A DNA stretch of 38,032 bases from Ramlibacter sp. (GTDB taxonomy: Bacteria > Pseudomonadota > Gammaproteobacteria > Burkholderiales > Burkholderiaceae_C): assembly GCF_029866045.1 (NCBI RefSeq), contig NZ_JARXAB010000122.1:1-38032 (forward strand), in the 5' to 3' direction. Below the pieces are notes generated by a model that made no database searches, had not been told where the DNA came from, and saw nothing but the letters and a program-made list of their open reading frames with translations. This document shows, piece by piece, positions 15,087 through 23,028 of the stretch; position 1 is the stretch's first letter, and each line of letters begins with the position of its first letter. A program made the position numbers and the translations under genes.

Positions 15087-15461
15087 TCACGCTCCCACTG
15101 CACAAGCCGGACACTTTCCGTAAAGCGTGATCTGATGCTCCTCGAGCAGGTAGCCCTTGGGCATCAACTTGCTCAAGTCACCGGGACACGCATCAATATC
15201 CGTGACTTGCTCGCAACTGCTGCAATGGAAATGATGGTGGTGGTGCCTATGGATCTCATAACGATCTGTTTCACCCGGAAGGCACACCACATCAACCACA
15301 CCGTCAGCGATCAGGCCCTTGATATTTCTGTAAATCGTGGCGAGGCTGAGGTTGGGCACTGACTTCTGCGCCTCTGCCAGCAACTCATGGGGCAAAAGCG
15401 GTCGCGCCAATTTCTTCAAAGCGCCTTCGATGGCGGCGCGCTGCTTGGTCGATCTTTCCAT
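15087..15461 (-). CDS. Fur-family metal regulator, probably Zur
   Basis: This 124-aa transcription factor has a winged helix (TKQRAAIEGALK, LATIYRNIKGLIADG) followed by a dimerisation domain. The His-rich linker RHHHHHFHCSSC and the second pair CPAC give the two CxxC motifs of the structural zinc site. Genes for zinc uptake start on the other strand 95 bp away, so zinc rather than iron is the likely signal (inference). ATG 15461 was chosen; a TTG two codons upstream is possible. The Shine-Dalgarno is weak. A decayed copy of its last 35 codons lies 6 kb away at 9034-9141. Its 3' end therefore seems to be a rearrangement boundary. Confidence 0.88.
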   Translation of the reverse strand: MERSTKQRAAIEGALKKLARPLLPHELLAEAQKSVPNLSLATIYRNIKGLIADGVVDVVCLPGETDRYEIHRHHHHHFHCSSCEQVTDIDACPGDLSKLMPKGYLLEEHQITLYGKCPACAVGA

Positions 15462-15489
15462 GGGCAAAGGCTACACCAAATACAGCCTC

Positions 15490-15519
15490 TTGCTAATGCG
15501 AATTCGTTTGCAATAGAAT
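15490..15519 (+). promoter_or_regulatory. Promoter of the zinc-uptake genes with overlapping Fur/Zur-like box
   Basis: TTGCTA (15490-15495) and TAGAAT (15514-15519) with an 18-base spacer form a reasonable sigma-70 promoter for the outer-membrane gene at 15556. The spacer contains AT-rich sequence centred on CGAATTCG (15499-15506), flanked by TTGC on the left and GCAA on the right. The symmetry is imperfect, but its form (AATGCGAATTCGTTT) resembles Fur-superfamily boxes. A Zur dimer here would cover both promoter boxes and could also control its own gene on the other strand. The box assignment is an inference. Confidence 0.5.
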
Positions 15520-15555
15520 CCGGCCATTTCTCCATCCCTATCACTCAGGCACAAC

Positions 15556-16719
15556 ATGTCCCACAGCAACTTCTCCCTCCTGTCTGGCATCGCGGTCACT
15601 TTGTTGTCCACCATGGCCTCGAGCCATGCACAGACCCCGGCCGGTACCGCCAACTGGCAAGCAGGCGTCGTGCTCGATGGCGCTGTGACTTCAAAGGGGC
15701 TGGAGCTGGGCGCCCGAGACAAGGGGCTGGGGCTGGGGCACAGTGACCTGATGGTGCGCGGCGCCTTCAACGAGCATTTCAGTGGCGAAGCCATCTTGGG
15801 CTTTCACACCCAAGACAAGAAGCTTGAGCAGCATGTCGAGAACGCCTGGGTGCAGACCCGATCGCTCCCGCATGGCCTGCAGGTGCGGGCAGGACGCTTC
15901 GCCTCCCAAATCGGCTATCTCAACGAGCTGCACCCCCACGCGGACGACTTCACCGAGCGGCCCCTGCTGTATCGGGGCTTGCTCGGCGGGCATTGGTATG
16001 ACGATGGCGTCCGCTTGAACTGGACAGCGCCGACTCCCTTTTATCTGCGATTCGGTGCTGAAGTTTTCAGCGGCAAAAAATTGGTCCGCGAGGCTACCCC
16101 CGATTCCACATCACTCGTCAGCACCTTGAACATGAAGATGGGCAATGACATCGGCCCATCCAGCAGTTGGCAATGGGGTCTGTCACATGTCCAAAACAAG
16201 CGCGAAGCAGAGGTAGAGGTTCACGATCCGGCGGCCGAAGCCCACAGCCATTCGGCAAGCTTCAGTGGCAAGCGAATGTGGATCAGCGACCTGGTGTGGA
16301 AATGGGCGCCCGAGGGAAACAACAGAAATCAGCAGGTGCGCCTCAACTGGGAGTACGCGCAAGTCAGTGGAATCAATCGCTATGCCGACAGCACCATGCG
16401 CCATCGTGCTTCGTCGCTGGGCGCCGTGTGGAAGTTCACTCCGGCATGGGAGGTGGGTCTCCGGACCGACTGGTTGCGGGTGGCCAAGCCAGAAGACCAC
16501 AGTGGCACCATCGAGTTCGGCAACGGACGACTCACCGAAAACGCCATCATGCTGGCCTATAAGCCAAGCCATATGCAGACCTTGCGCCTGCAACTCACGC
16601 AACAAAGAGCCTCTGGCGCGAACGATGACGGTGAGCCCGTCTTTGCAAAGCCCGCCGGACGCAGCATTCAGCTGCAATATGTGATCGCATTCGGAGCACA
16701 CGGTGCGCATTCTTACTAA
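15556..16719 (+). CDS. Putative outer-membrane beta-barrel protein of a zinc-uptake cluster
   Basis: This 387-aa protein has an N-terminal signal peptide ending near ASSHA-Q. Many alternating strands with aromatic girdle residues follow (VQVRAGRF-type strands, VRLNWTAP, WQWGLSHV, VRLNWEYA, WEVGLRTDWL, IQLQYVIAF). The C-terminus is close to an aromatic residue, as in outer-membrane barrels. There is no TonB box or plug domain, so it is not a TonB-dependent receptor. Several His clusters stand in loops (HPHADD, AEAHSHSAS, GAHGAHS), which could bind zinc. It is the first gene after the candidate Zur box and overlaps the receptor gene by 17 bases. It may be a zinc-specific porin or surface binder. 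The family is not one I can name, so the function rests on context. Confidence 0.72.
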   Translation: MSHSNFSLLSGIAVTLLSTMASSHAQTPAGTANWQAGVVLDGAVTSKGLELGARDKGLGLGHSDLMVRGAFNEHFSGEAILGFHTQDKKLEQHVENAWVQTRSLPHGLQVRAGRFASQIGYLNELHPHADDFTERPLLYRGLLGGHWYDDGVRLNWTAPTPFYLRFGAEVFSGKKLVREATPDSTSLVSTLNMKMGNDIGPSSSWQWGLSHVQNKREAEVEVHDPAAEAHSHSASFSGKRMWISDLVWKWAPEGNNRNQQVRLNWEYAQVSGINRYADSTMRHRASSLGAVWKFTPAWEVGLRTDWLRVAKPEDHSGTIEFGNGRLTENAIMLAYKPSHMQTLRLQLTQQRASGANDDGEPVFAKPAGRSIQLQYVIAFGAHGAHSY

Positions 16720-17605
16720 AGCAATCCTGGCGCTCTGCTTGGCTGCAGCGGGTCAGGCACAAGCCATCACGGTTTTTGCCTGTGAACCCGAATGGGCATC
16801 ATTGACCCGGACGCTGCTGCCGGAGGTGAGCGTACGAACAGCGACCACGCACCTTCAGGACCCCCACCACATCGAGGCACGGCCCTCACTCATTGCACAA
16901 ATTCGTGGCGCAGACTTTGCGATCTGCACGGGCGCTGAACTGGAAGCAGCTTGGCTGCCCATGCTTCAGGCAAGAGCTGGCAACCCCAAGGTGCAAAACG
17001 GTCAGCCCTCGATGTTTTTTGCCGCCCAGCATGTGGAACTGATTGACCCCTTCAAGGGCACCATCACACCGTATTCCGGGGATGTGCACGCAAACGGCAA
17101 TCCGCATTTCCACACGGACCCCCGCAGGGTCTTGCAAGTGGCCAAGGCATTGGCCGCGAGGCTTGGCAGCTTGTACCCAGAGAAAAAGTTGCTAGTTAAT
17201 CAAAACCTGGCCAATTTCGAGTCTGAATTGCAGGCCAAGATCGCCGTTTGGGAAAAGCAGTTGCAGGCCCTCAGAGGTCGATCGGTCATCACGCAGCACG
17301 CCTCGTTTGGCTACCTGTGGCCGTGGTTGGGTCTCAAGCCCGTGGCAGATCTGGAGCCCAAGCCGGGCATGCCGCCCACGGCCGCCCACCTTGAAAAAGT
17401 GCTTGCGATCAGCAAAACACAACCGCCCATCGGCATCATCATTGCCCAGCACCATGACCCCAAGCCCGCGCGCTGGCTGGCGGGCAGCATGGGGATGCCA
17501 TCGAAGCTGTTGATCATTCCTGCCACTGTGACAGACGATCAGCCGGGAGCGATCACCCGATGGTTCGATCAGCTCGTGACGCAGGTGACTGGCCTGGCGA
17601 AGTAA
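16703..17605 (+). CDS. ZnuA-like periplasmic metal-binding receptor
   Basis: This 300-aa cluster A-I substrate-binding protein of a metal ABC transporter has a signal peptide (MRILTKAILALCLAAAGQAQA) and the fold marks of ZnuA/TroA. Candidate metal ligands are the His residues of LQDPHHIEARPS, GNPHFHTDPRR and VITQHASFGYL, with an acidic or His residue in AQHHDPKPA. The His-rich flexible loop of E. coli ZnuA is absent. The start is GTG 16703, which overlaps the preceding gene by 17 bases; GGAGCACAC lies in front. The permease gene starts 6 bases after its stop. Zinc as the metal is inferred from the neighbouring Zur-like regulator; manganese is the main alternative. Confidence 0.88.
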   Translation: MRILTKAILALCLAAAGQAQAITVFACEPEWASLTRTLLPEVSVRTATTHLQDPHHIEARPSLIAQIRGADFAICTGAELEAAWLPMLQARAGNPKVQNGQPSMFFAAQHVELIDPFKGTITPYSGDVHANGNPHFHTDPRRVLQVAKALAARLGSLYPEKKLLVNQNLANFESELQAKIAVWEKQLQALRGRSVITQHASFGYLWPWLGLKPVADLEPKPGMPPTAAHLEKVLAISKTQPPIGIIIAQHHDPKPARWLAGSMGMPSKLLIIPATVTDDQPGAITRWFDQLVTQVTGLAK

Positions 17606-17611
17606 AACACG

Positions 17612-18334
17612 ATGGAGACCTGGTTCATCTTCCCCGCCCTTGCGCTGATTGCAGGAATCATGGCGCTCACACCCTTGGGAACCCAGGTTCTGAGGCGGGG
17701 TGTCGTGTTCATCGATCTGGCCGTTGCACAAGCTGCCGCTGCAGCCGTGATTTGGCTCAATTTCGCCCTCCACATTGATTCGCCTCTCGTCGACCAGCTT
17801 GCCGCCACCTTGGGCGCAGTGGTGGTGAGCCTGGGTGTCGCCTGGGTCGCGCGAAAGTGGAGCCAGCAAAGAGAAGCGCTGATCGGTTTGATCTATGTCG
17901 CAGGGGCGTGTATGGCCCTGTTGGGCGCAAGCCTGCACCCACATGGCCGCGAAAAGCTATTTCACTTGTTGGCTGCGGACGTTCTTTGGGTGGACTCGTT
18001 CAGCATCGGCGCGCTCTTGCTGGCCGCGCTTGCCGTCCTTGCGCTGCGGCGAAAGGGCTGGCTTGCCCATGATGTTTTTTTCTATGCCGCCTTTGCTGTC
18101 ATTGCGAGTGTCGCGGTACCAGCCTTGGGCCTGTTTCTTGTCTTCGCCAGCCTGATAGCACCCGCGCTTTGGATCGAGCGAGGGTTGAGGCCCTGGGCGG
18201 CCATGGTGGCAGCCTCAGTTTCTTGCCTGCTCGGTCTGCTTTTTTCTTGGGTGGCCGACACACCGAGCGGGCCCACGGTGGTGATGGCACTGGCTGCTTT
18301 TGGAGTCTGCGCCCTGTTTCGTCGGCAGGGCTGA
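17612..18334 (+). CDS. ZnuB-like metal ABC transporter permease
   Basis: This 240-aa integral membrane protein of the ABC-3 family has about seven hydrophobic segments. Marks are the start FPALALIAGIMALTPLGTQVLRRGVVFIDLAVAQAAA and the central QREALIGLIYVAGACMALL. The later KLFHLLAADVLWV and ALGLFLVFASLIAPAL correspond to the coupling region and metal path. It is somewhat shorter than E. coli ZnuB (about 260 aa). It starts six bases after the receptor gene. No ATP-binding ZnuC gene lies before or after it in this window, so the ATPase must come from elsewhere. The gene ends 143 bases from the convergent HupE-like gene, with no clear terminator hairpin. Confidence 0.88.
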   Translation: METWFIFPALALIAGIMALTPLGTQVLRRGVVFIDLAVAQAAAAAVIWLNFALHIDSPLVDQLAATLGAVVVSLGVAWVARKWSQQREALIGLIYVAGACMALLGASLHPHGREKLFHLLAADVLWVDSFSIGALLLAALAVLALRRKGWLAHDVFFYAAFAVIASVAVPALGLFLVFASLIAPALWIERGLRPWAAMVAASVSCLLGLLFSWVADTPSGPTVVMALAAFGVCALFRRQG

Positions 18335-18477
18335 GCGTCTGGGTCTGGAGATTTGCCCTCTGGCTTGGCCCCCGCACCCGCCCCCGACCCGCACCCTGAG
18401 CGAAGGTCTGAAACCTGAGCAAGCGCATACGATGCTAGGCAGCAGCAGCGATTCGCGGATGAACCGTTCGGTCTGAA

Positions 18478-19680
18478 CTACCCCAGCCAACCCAGGCGCT
18501 GCAGCGTCCAAAAAAGGCCCAGCACCACAATGACCATCGACCCGCCTGAGACCAACACCCAGCGGTAAAACCGTGTCTGGCGAAGGATCCAGGCCAGGGG
18601 AAAGAACACCGCGACGATCGCCAGCTGCCCCAACTCAACTCCCAGATTGAAACCACCCAAGGCAGCCACCAGTGCGCTGGCGGGCAGTCCCAGGTCCAGC
18701 AGCACGCTGGCAAAACCAAAGCCATGTACCAGGCCGAATAAGAAGGCCAGACGCCAGCGCTTGACGGCACTGAAGCCCAAAAGGTTGTTCAAGGCGGCCA
18801 GCACCACCGACAAAGCAATTGCCGGCTCCACCAGATCGGCGGGCGGTGTGAGCCAGCCGGTGATGGTCAAGCCCAGGGTGATGGAGTGGGCCACGGTGAA
18901 GGCGGTGACGACTGCCAGCACGTCCAGCACGACGGGGCGGGCTTGCGGCGCCGCTTGCCAGTGCACAACCCTTTGGCGAGACGGTTGCAAGGGCGCCAGC
19001 AACAGCAAGCTGAGCAAAAAAACGATGTGATCGATGCCGATCCAGATGTGCCAAACCCCCTCGACGACATAACGCCCGAAGACCCGCCAGGGATGGCTAT
19101 CGGAGGCACTGATCTCGACCTCGGGTCTTTCGGGGCTCAGCAAAGCACTGCTCTGGTAGCGGGAGAAATCCACCTTGAGCAAGCCACGGTGCAGGTTGTC
19201 CTGGGAAAAAATCAGGTCGTAGCGAAGCGTCAAGCGGGTATCGTCCAAGGAGCTCGACGCGCCAGGACACAGCGGCGTCCACAAGGCGCTCAAGTAGGTA
19301 CCGTCGGCATGCTGGCTCGCCTTCAAGTCGACCGGGCCCAAGGTGCAGCGCTGGCCCGATGCGCCCAGCGAAATTCCTTGTGCCAGCCAAGCACTGAGCT
19401 CGGCACTGCGCGCCTGCGTCTCGGCCCATGTGACTTGGCCATCACGATCGCGGTCGAGATCGAACAGCAGGTCCAGGTCACGCACATGCAAATCCGCGCG
19501 CAGCGTCAATTGCTGCGACGGCATGCTGAGGGTGAGGTAGCTGTTGCTGCTCGAGTGTGCCCAGGCCAGACTGCCAAAGAGCAGGCTCACGAGCGCCACA
19601 CAGGCAAGGGCCACCTGGTGCCATGAGAGAAGACGGCTCCGGAAAGGCCAGCGCGCGGTCAAGGGCCAGCGCGCGCTCAT
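18478..19680 (-). CDS. HupE/UreJ-family membrane protein with an EF-hand loop
   Basis: This 400-aa protein has a signal peptide (ALVSLLFGSLAWA, cut before HSSS) and a periplasmic N-terminal domain to about residue 200. The C-terminal membrane part is of the HupE/UreJ_2 type, with HIWIGIDHIVFLLSLLL, VAHSITLGLTITGW and LFGLVHGFGFASVLL; the spaced His/Asp are the family's putative metal ligands. HupE proteins carry nickel or cobalt, but many such fused homologues have no proven substrate. In the soluble part, residues 76-87 (DRDRDGQVTWAE) match a full EF-hand calcium loop. ATG 19680 overlaps the stop of the upstream TPR gene by ATGA, so the two are co-translated. The nearby zinc genes face it and may be unrelated. 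Confidence 0.85.
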   Translation of the reverse strand: MSARWPLTARWPFRSRLLSWHQVALACVALVSLLFGSLAWAHSSSNSYLTLSMPSQQLTLRADLHVRDLDLLFDLDRDRDGQVTWAETQARSAELSAWLAQGISLGASGQRCTLGPVDLKASQHADGTYLSALWTPLCPGASSSLDDTRLTLRYDLIFSQDNLHRGLLKVDFSRYQSSALLSPERPEVEISASDSHPWRVFGRYVVEGVWHIWIGIDHIVFLLSLLLLAPLQPSRQRVVHWQAAPQARPVVLDVLAVVTAFTVAHSITLGLTITGWLTPPADLVEPAIALSVVLAALNNLLGFSAVKRWRLAFLFGLVHGFGFASVLLDLGLPASALVAALGGFNLGVELGQLAIVAVFFPLAWILRQTRFYRWVLVSGGSMVIVVLGLFWTLQRLGWLG

Positions 19681-20930
19681 GAGCGACCTCCCTTCCAACT
19701 CGGGTGAGCCCGCAGTTGCCGCAGGAGCGGGCTCAATTGCGGGTCGGTGTAGCCGGATTTTTCAGCCCACTCCACCACGGGCGCTGCCGCCTGCGCCTGC
19801 CCCAGCGCCAGAGCGGCCTGTGCAAACAGCACTGCGTCGGGAGGGTCTTTTTGCAGCTGCCAGTTCTCGATAGAGAGCGCAAGGCCTGCCGCCAGGTCCT
19901 GCCCGTAGGCAATTTGATAAATCAATTTGGGCCGCTCGATCAGGGCCTCTTGGCGCAGCGCTTGAGCGCGCAAGCGCGCATCCATCTGGCTGGCCAGCCG
20001 GGCTTCATCCGCATCTTTCAGGCCGCGGCTCGCCAGCAGGGCCTGCATCAGCAGGGCATCGGTCAAGCTGCCCATGTCGGCTTGATTCATGGCGACCGCC
20101 TTCGCCTGCCGGTACTGGCCTTGCTGATTGAGCAGGTCGGCCATGGAGAGCCTGAGCAGGTGCGACCGCGGACTGGCCTTCAAACGACCCTCCCACACGG
20201 CCAAGGCCTGCGCAGGCTGCCCGGCCACGCGGTGCGCCTCGCCCAAGTGAAATCCGATCCAGTCTTGGGACGAACCGTCCTGGTAGTTCGGCGACCGGAT
20301 CGCCCGCATCAGCATCTGCACCGCAGGAAGCGGCTGCCCTGTGCGGTATTGCAAAACCGCGCGGTAAACATCCGCTTCTTCTTTGCCAAGCAGCCGGGCC
20401 ATCTCTTCGCTGTCTTGCCTGGCGGACGCCAGATCTGCCTGCAGCAAATGCAGGGCAAAGCGCCAGGACCAGAACTCGGCTCGACGAGGCTCCAGGGCAA
20501 TGGCCCGATCGATGTCGATCAAGCCCGCCTTGAAGTCATGAAAACCCTGCTGGACCAGGCCGCGCAAAAAGTACCCGTCGGCGGGCAATTCTGCCGCCTG
20601 CCACCAGGGACCCAACGCCGCTTTGGCCGAGCCGAACCAGCGCAAATCGCCTTCGGTGAGCCCCAAGGTGAACACGGCGCGGGCATAGGCCAAAGCGGCA
20701 TTGAGGTCTTGGGGCTGCGCACGGCGGGCCTGATCGAGCGAACGCAACTGAGCCTGCTGTCCGCCCTGCGCGTGCACCGATGCAGACAGCACCACCGCCG
20801 CCGCGGGCGGCAAATACCTATCTTGTGCTGCGGCCGGTGCGGCCATGCCTGCAGCCCCCAGAAACCAAACGATCCCCAGCAGCCAAGTGGGTCGGGCGGG
20901 CGCATTCGCTGGCAGCTCTGGCTTTTCCAT
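19677..20930 (-). CDS. Exported TPR-repeat protein
   Basis: This 417-aa protein has an N-terminal hydrophobic export segment (WLLGIVWFLGAAGMAAPAAAQ) followed by helical repeats. Several TPR-like units are visible (ALAYARAVFTLGLTEGDLRW, YFLRGLVQQGFHDFKAGLID, AIALEPRRAEFWSW, LGEAHRVAGQPAQALAVWEG, LLNQQGQYRQAKAV). TPR proteins are protein-interaction scaffolds, so this one may assemble or support the HupE-like protein, to which it is translationally coupled. I chose ATG 20930 because the signal sequence follows it. A longer frame to 21107 would run through the promoter and start of the divergent small gene. No enzyme motif is seen. Confidence 0.78.
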   Translation of the reverse strand: MEKPELPANAPARPTWLLGIVWFLGAAGMAAPAAAQDRYLPPAAAVVLSASVHAQGGQQAQLRSLDQARRAQPQDLNAALAYARAVFTLGLTEGDLRWFGSAKAALGPWWQAAELPADGYFLRGLVQQGFHDFKAGLIDIDRAIALEPRRAEFWSWRFALHLLQADLASARQDSEEMARLLGKEEADVYRAVLQYRTGQPLPAVQMLMRAIRSPNYQDGSSQDWIGFHLGEAHRVAGQPAQALAVWEGRLKASPRSHLLRLSMADLLNQQGQYRQAKAVAMNQADMGSLTDALLMQALLASRGLKDADEARLASQMDARLRAQALRQEALIERPKLIYQIAYGQDLAAGLALSIENWQLQKDPPDAVLFAQAALALGQAQAAAPVVEWAEKSGYTDPQLSPLLRQLRAHPSWKGGRS

Positions 20931-20971
20931 GATTTGAGTGTGCCTAAATTGCTTGGTAATATATGTGCGTG

Positions 20972-21000
20972 CTGTCAAACGTTGGCACTTCGCCCATAAT
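20972..21000 (+). promoter_or_regulatory. Sigma-70-like promoter of the small secreted protein gene
   Basis: CTGTCA (20972-20977) and CATAAT (20995-21000), with a 17-base spacer, match four and five of six consensus positions. Transcription would start near 21007 and run into the 50-aa gene at 21036. The surrounding DNA is AT-richer than the window average. The TPR gene starts the other way at 20930, so this is a divergent promoter region. No promoter for that gene stood out. Confidence 0.5.
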
Positions 21001-21035
21001 TTCTTTGACAGCCCCCCCACCTCAAGGAAATCCCC

Positions 21036-21188
21036 ATGAAATTCGTGATGACCCTGATAGCTTCCGCTTTCGTGCTCGTGTCGGCACCCTCTTTCGCAGG
21101 CAGCCATAGCGGCGGCAAGATGGGCGAGACCAAAGTTGACTGCACCAAAAAGGAAAACGAAAAGAACGCCGCCTGCGTCAAGAAGTAA
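21036..21188 (+). CDS. 50-aa secreted protein with two cysteines
   Basis: This small gene starts at ATG 21036 with AAGGAA eight bases upstream and stops with TAA at 21188. It begins MKFVMTLIASAFVLVSAPSF followed by A, a standard signal peptide with likely cleavage after SFA. The mature part is about 29 residues (GSHSGGKMGETKVDCTKK, then a short Lys/Asn/Glu-rich run to ACVKK). It has two Cys twelve residues apart that could form a disulfide, and many Lys. A promoter (20972-21000) and a strong terminator (21208-21232) make it a complete single-gene unit. I do not recognise a family. Envelope stress or metal-related roles are possible but unsupported. Confidence 0.8.
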   Translation: MKFVMTLIASAFVLVSAPSFAGSHSGGKMGETKVDCTKKENEKNAACVKK

Positions 21189-21207
21189 TCTTCTTGCACA
21201 GGGTCAA

Positions 21208-21232
21208 AACCCCCTCTCGAGGGGGTTTTTTT
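21208..21232 (+). terminator. Rho-independent terminator of the small secreted protein gene
   Basis: The stem AACCCCCT (21208-21215) pairs with AGGGGGTT (21220-21227) around a four-base loop and is followed by a run of T to 21232. It lies 19 bases after the stop codon at 21188. This is the clearest protein-gene terminator in the window. Confidence 0.88.
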
Positions 21233-21282
21233 ATGGACGAAGGTCCGAAGCGCTGGGCCTGAGGATCGATCGGGGGACTAGG

Positions 21283-21373
21283 CGATGTTCGCCCGCTCAG
21301 TTCAACCGACCGCGTCCATCTCTGCAGGCCCTTGCGCCAGCACGCGGGGAAATTGGCGTAGCCCATGCCCACG
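21283..21373 (-). pseudogene. Decayed 3' end of a Bug/TctC gene
   Basis: This stretch aligns without gaps over 21301-21373 to 23161-23233, the 3' end of the Bug gene at 23137-24111. By hand I count about 61 of 73 identical. The match continues to 21283 with one missing base. On the minus strand it still reads GMGYANFPACWRKGLQRWTR then SVELSG, against GMGYANFPEYLRQDLQRWKR and SVELSG in the intact gene. The shift beyond SVELSG removes the normal stop. No upstream part of a Bug gene is present. Together with the intact tail it flanks phoD. The rest of the 21233-21408 gap shows nothing I recognise. Confidence 0.82.
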
Positions 21374-21408
21374 CATCGGCATTGTGCAGTGCGAATGCGT
21401 ACGCGAGC

Positions 21409-23028
21409 TCAAATGCGCTCGACAGCCGGTTTCCCGATCTGCACAGCGAAGCTGGCGAGCGTGCTGATCCCGGAGTCGCTCTTGGTGACATCGTCCACCA
21501 CTCGCAGAGTCGTTTTTAGCCCAGCGGGTGTCAGTTCGCAGACGCCGTAGCCGCGCTTCTCGTTTTCTGCAAAAACATAGTGCGGATTTTTGGCCAGTCT
21601 GGCGTCCATCACTTCACGCGTGGCAGGGGTCGGTCGGGACGTGATGCTGGTGCCACAAAACTCCGAGGCCAACACTTTGCTGCGTGGCTTCGAATAGTCG
21701 GCCTTAACGTGACCGACCCAATTGGCGTGGACATCACCACCCAACACCACATTGCTGGCGCTGCTATTGGCCAAGCTGGCCAGAAGGCGCTCGCGAGCGG
21801 CGGGATATCCGTCCCAACCATCATTGGAGATTCGGTTGCTGGCGGCGAAGGGACCGATCAAGGTGGCTTGGCCGAGCACCTGCCAGGCGGTGCCTTTGTC
21901 ACTGAGTTGCTGGGCCAACCAATTTTCCTGGGCCTTGCCCAGCATGCTTCGAGCGGGGTCGTTGAGCGGAGCGCAGGCTTTGGGATCGATCACAGCGGAA
22001 CCCGGACGGTCTGCTTGATTGCAAACCGCAGGATCTTTGTACTGGCGAGGGTCGAGTAGCATCAGGTTGGCCAATTGCCCCCAGCGCACGCTCTGGTAGA
22101 CACGCACCTCTGCCGGCTGGGCGGCTCGATCGACCAGGCCGGCGAGCGCTTTGGTGAGTACGCTGGCGCGCACGGGCATGTGCTCGTACCACGCTTGGTA
22201 GGCGGCCGCGCGACGTTTGGGGAAATCGGTGCTGGGTTCAGCGGCACGGGAAAAGCCCACGGTTTCACCGGCATAGTCGTTCTGCACCTCATGATCGTCC
22301 CAGGTGAAGAGCCATGGGCAGGCCGAGTGCGCGGCCTGCAGGTCAGCGTCGCTTTTGTGCAGCGCGTAGCGCTGGCGGTAGTCGCTCAAGCTTTGCACCC
22401 AGTTGCCGCTGGCCGTGCGCAGGGCATTGGGCGTGCCGGGGTACTCATAGATGTAGTCGCCGAGGAACAGGACCAAGTCCAGCTGCTCTTGGGCCAAGTG
22501 GCGGTAGGCCGAGTAATACCCGTGCTCCCAATGCTGGCAGCTGGCATAGGCCAAGCGCAACTTATCGACTTTGGCGCCCGGAGCAGGGAGAGTACGGGTG
22601 CGACCGGTCTGGCTTGTGAAGTCGCCAGCATGAAAGCGGTAGAAGTACCACCGATCAGGCTCCAGGCCCGTCACTTCCACATGCACTGAATGCGCCAATT
22701 GCGCTGTGGCTTGGCTGGTGCCTTGCTTCACCATGCGCTGAAATTTGTCGTCGTGCGCAACTTCCCAGCGCACGGAGGCGCTTTCTACCCCCAAGGCAGC
22801 AAAAAGCCCGCTGGGCAAAAGGCGAGTCCATAGCACGACGCCATCTGGCGTGGGCGAGCCGCTGGCGACGCCCAGCGTGAACGGATTGGCGCTGATTCTG
22901 GCTTGGGCCCAACTGGCGCCGGGCCACCACACGCCTGACGCGCCGGCCGCTGAGGTGGTGGCGAGCTTGAGCAGGTCTCTCCGGGAGAGCGGAGTGCTTG
23001 ACCTCTTGCTTGGAGAATATTTATTCAT
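21409..23028 (-). CDS. phoD: PhoD-family alkaline phosphatase/phosphodiesterase
   Basis: This 539-aa secreted metallophosphatase carries a Tat signal at its start (SRRDLLKLATTSAAGASG), in line with export of a folded metalloenzyme. An N-terminal PhoD domain (FTLGVASGSPTPDGVVLWTR) comes before the catalytic domain. That domain has ASCQHWEHGYYSAY, LFLGDYIYEY, FTWDDHEVQNDYAG and LGGDVHANWVG, which hold the Asp, Cys, Tyr and His residues used to bind calcium and iron in PhoD. Such enzymes release phosphate from mono- and diesters. ATG 23028 was chosen because the Tat motif follows closely; a GTG at 23085 is possible. The gene is a single unit between an intact and a decayed Bug 3' end, which suggests it was inserted there. 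No Pho box was identified. Confidence 0.92.
   Translation of the reverse strand: MNKYSPSKRSSTPLSRRDLLKLATTSAAGASGVWWPGASWAQARISANPFTLGVASGSPTPDGVVLWTRLLPSGLFAALGVESASVRWEVAHDDKFQRMVKQGTSQATAQLAHSVHVEVTGLEPDRWYFYRFHAGDFTSQTGRTRTLPAPGAKVDKLRLAYASCQHWEHGYYSAYRHLAQEQLDLVLFLGDYIYEYPGTPNALRTASGNWVQSLSDYRQRYALHKSDADLQAAHSACPWLFTWDDHEVQNDYAGETVGFSRAAEPSTDFPKRRAAAYQAWYEHMPVRASVLTKALAGLVDRAAQPAEVRVYQSVRWGQLANLMLLDPRQYKDPAVCNQADRPGSAVIDPKACAPLNDPARSMLGKAQENWLAQQLSDKGTAWQVLGQATLIGPFAASNRISNDGWDGYPAARERLLASLANSSASNVVLGGDVHANWVGHVKADYSKPRSKVLASEFCGTSITSRPTPATREVMDARLAKNPHYVFAENEKRGYGVCELTPAGLKTTLRVVDDVTKSDSGISTLASFAVQIGKPAVERI

Noticed and set aside
18335-18477. Possible small gene or terminator between znuB and the HupE-like gene
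   Set aside because: No frame with a start signal and no convincing hairpin with a T run was seen.
19704-20999. 431-aa plus-strand frame
   Set aside because: Antisense to the TPR gene, which has a signal peptide and repeats.
20931-21107. N-terminal extension of the TPR protein
   Set aside because: It would read through the promoter and start of the divergent 50-aa gene. The signal peptide begins at 20930.
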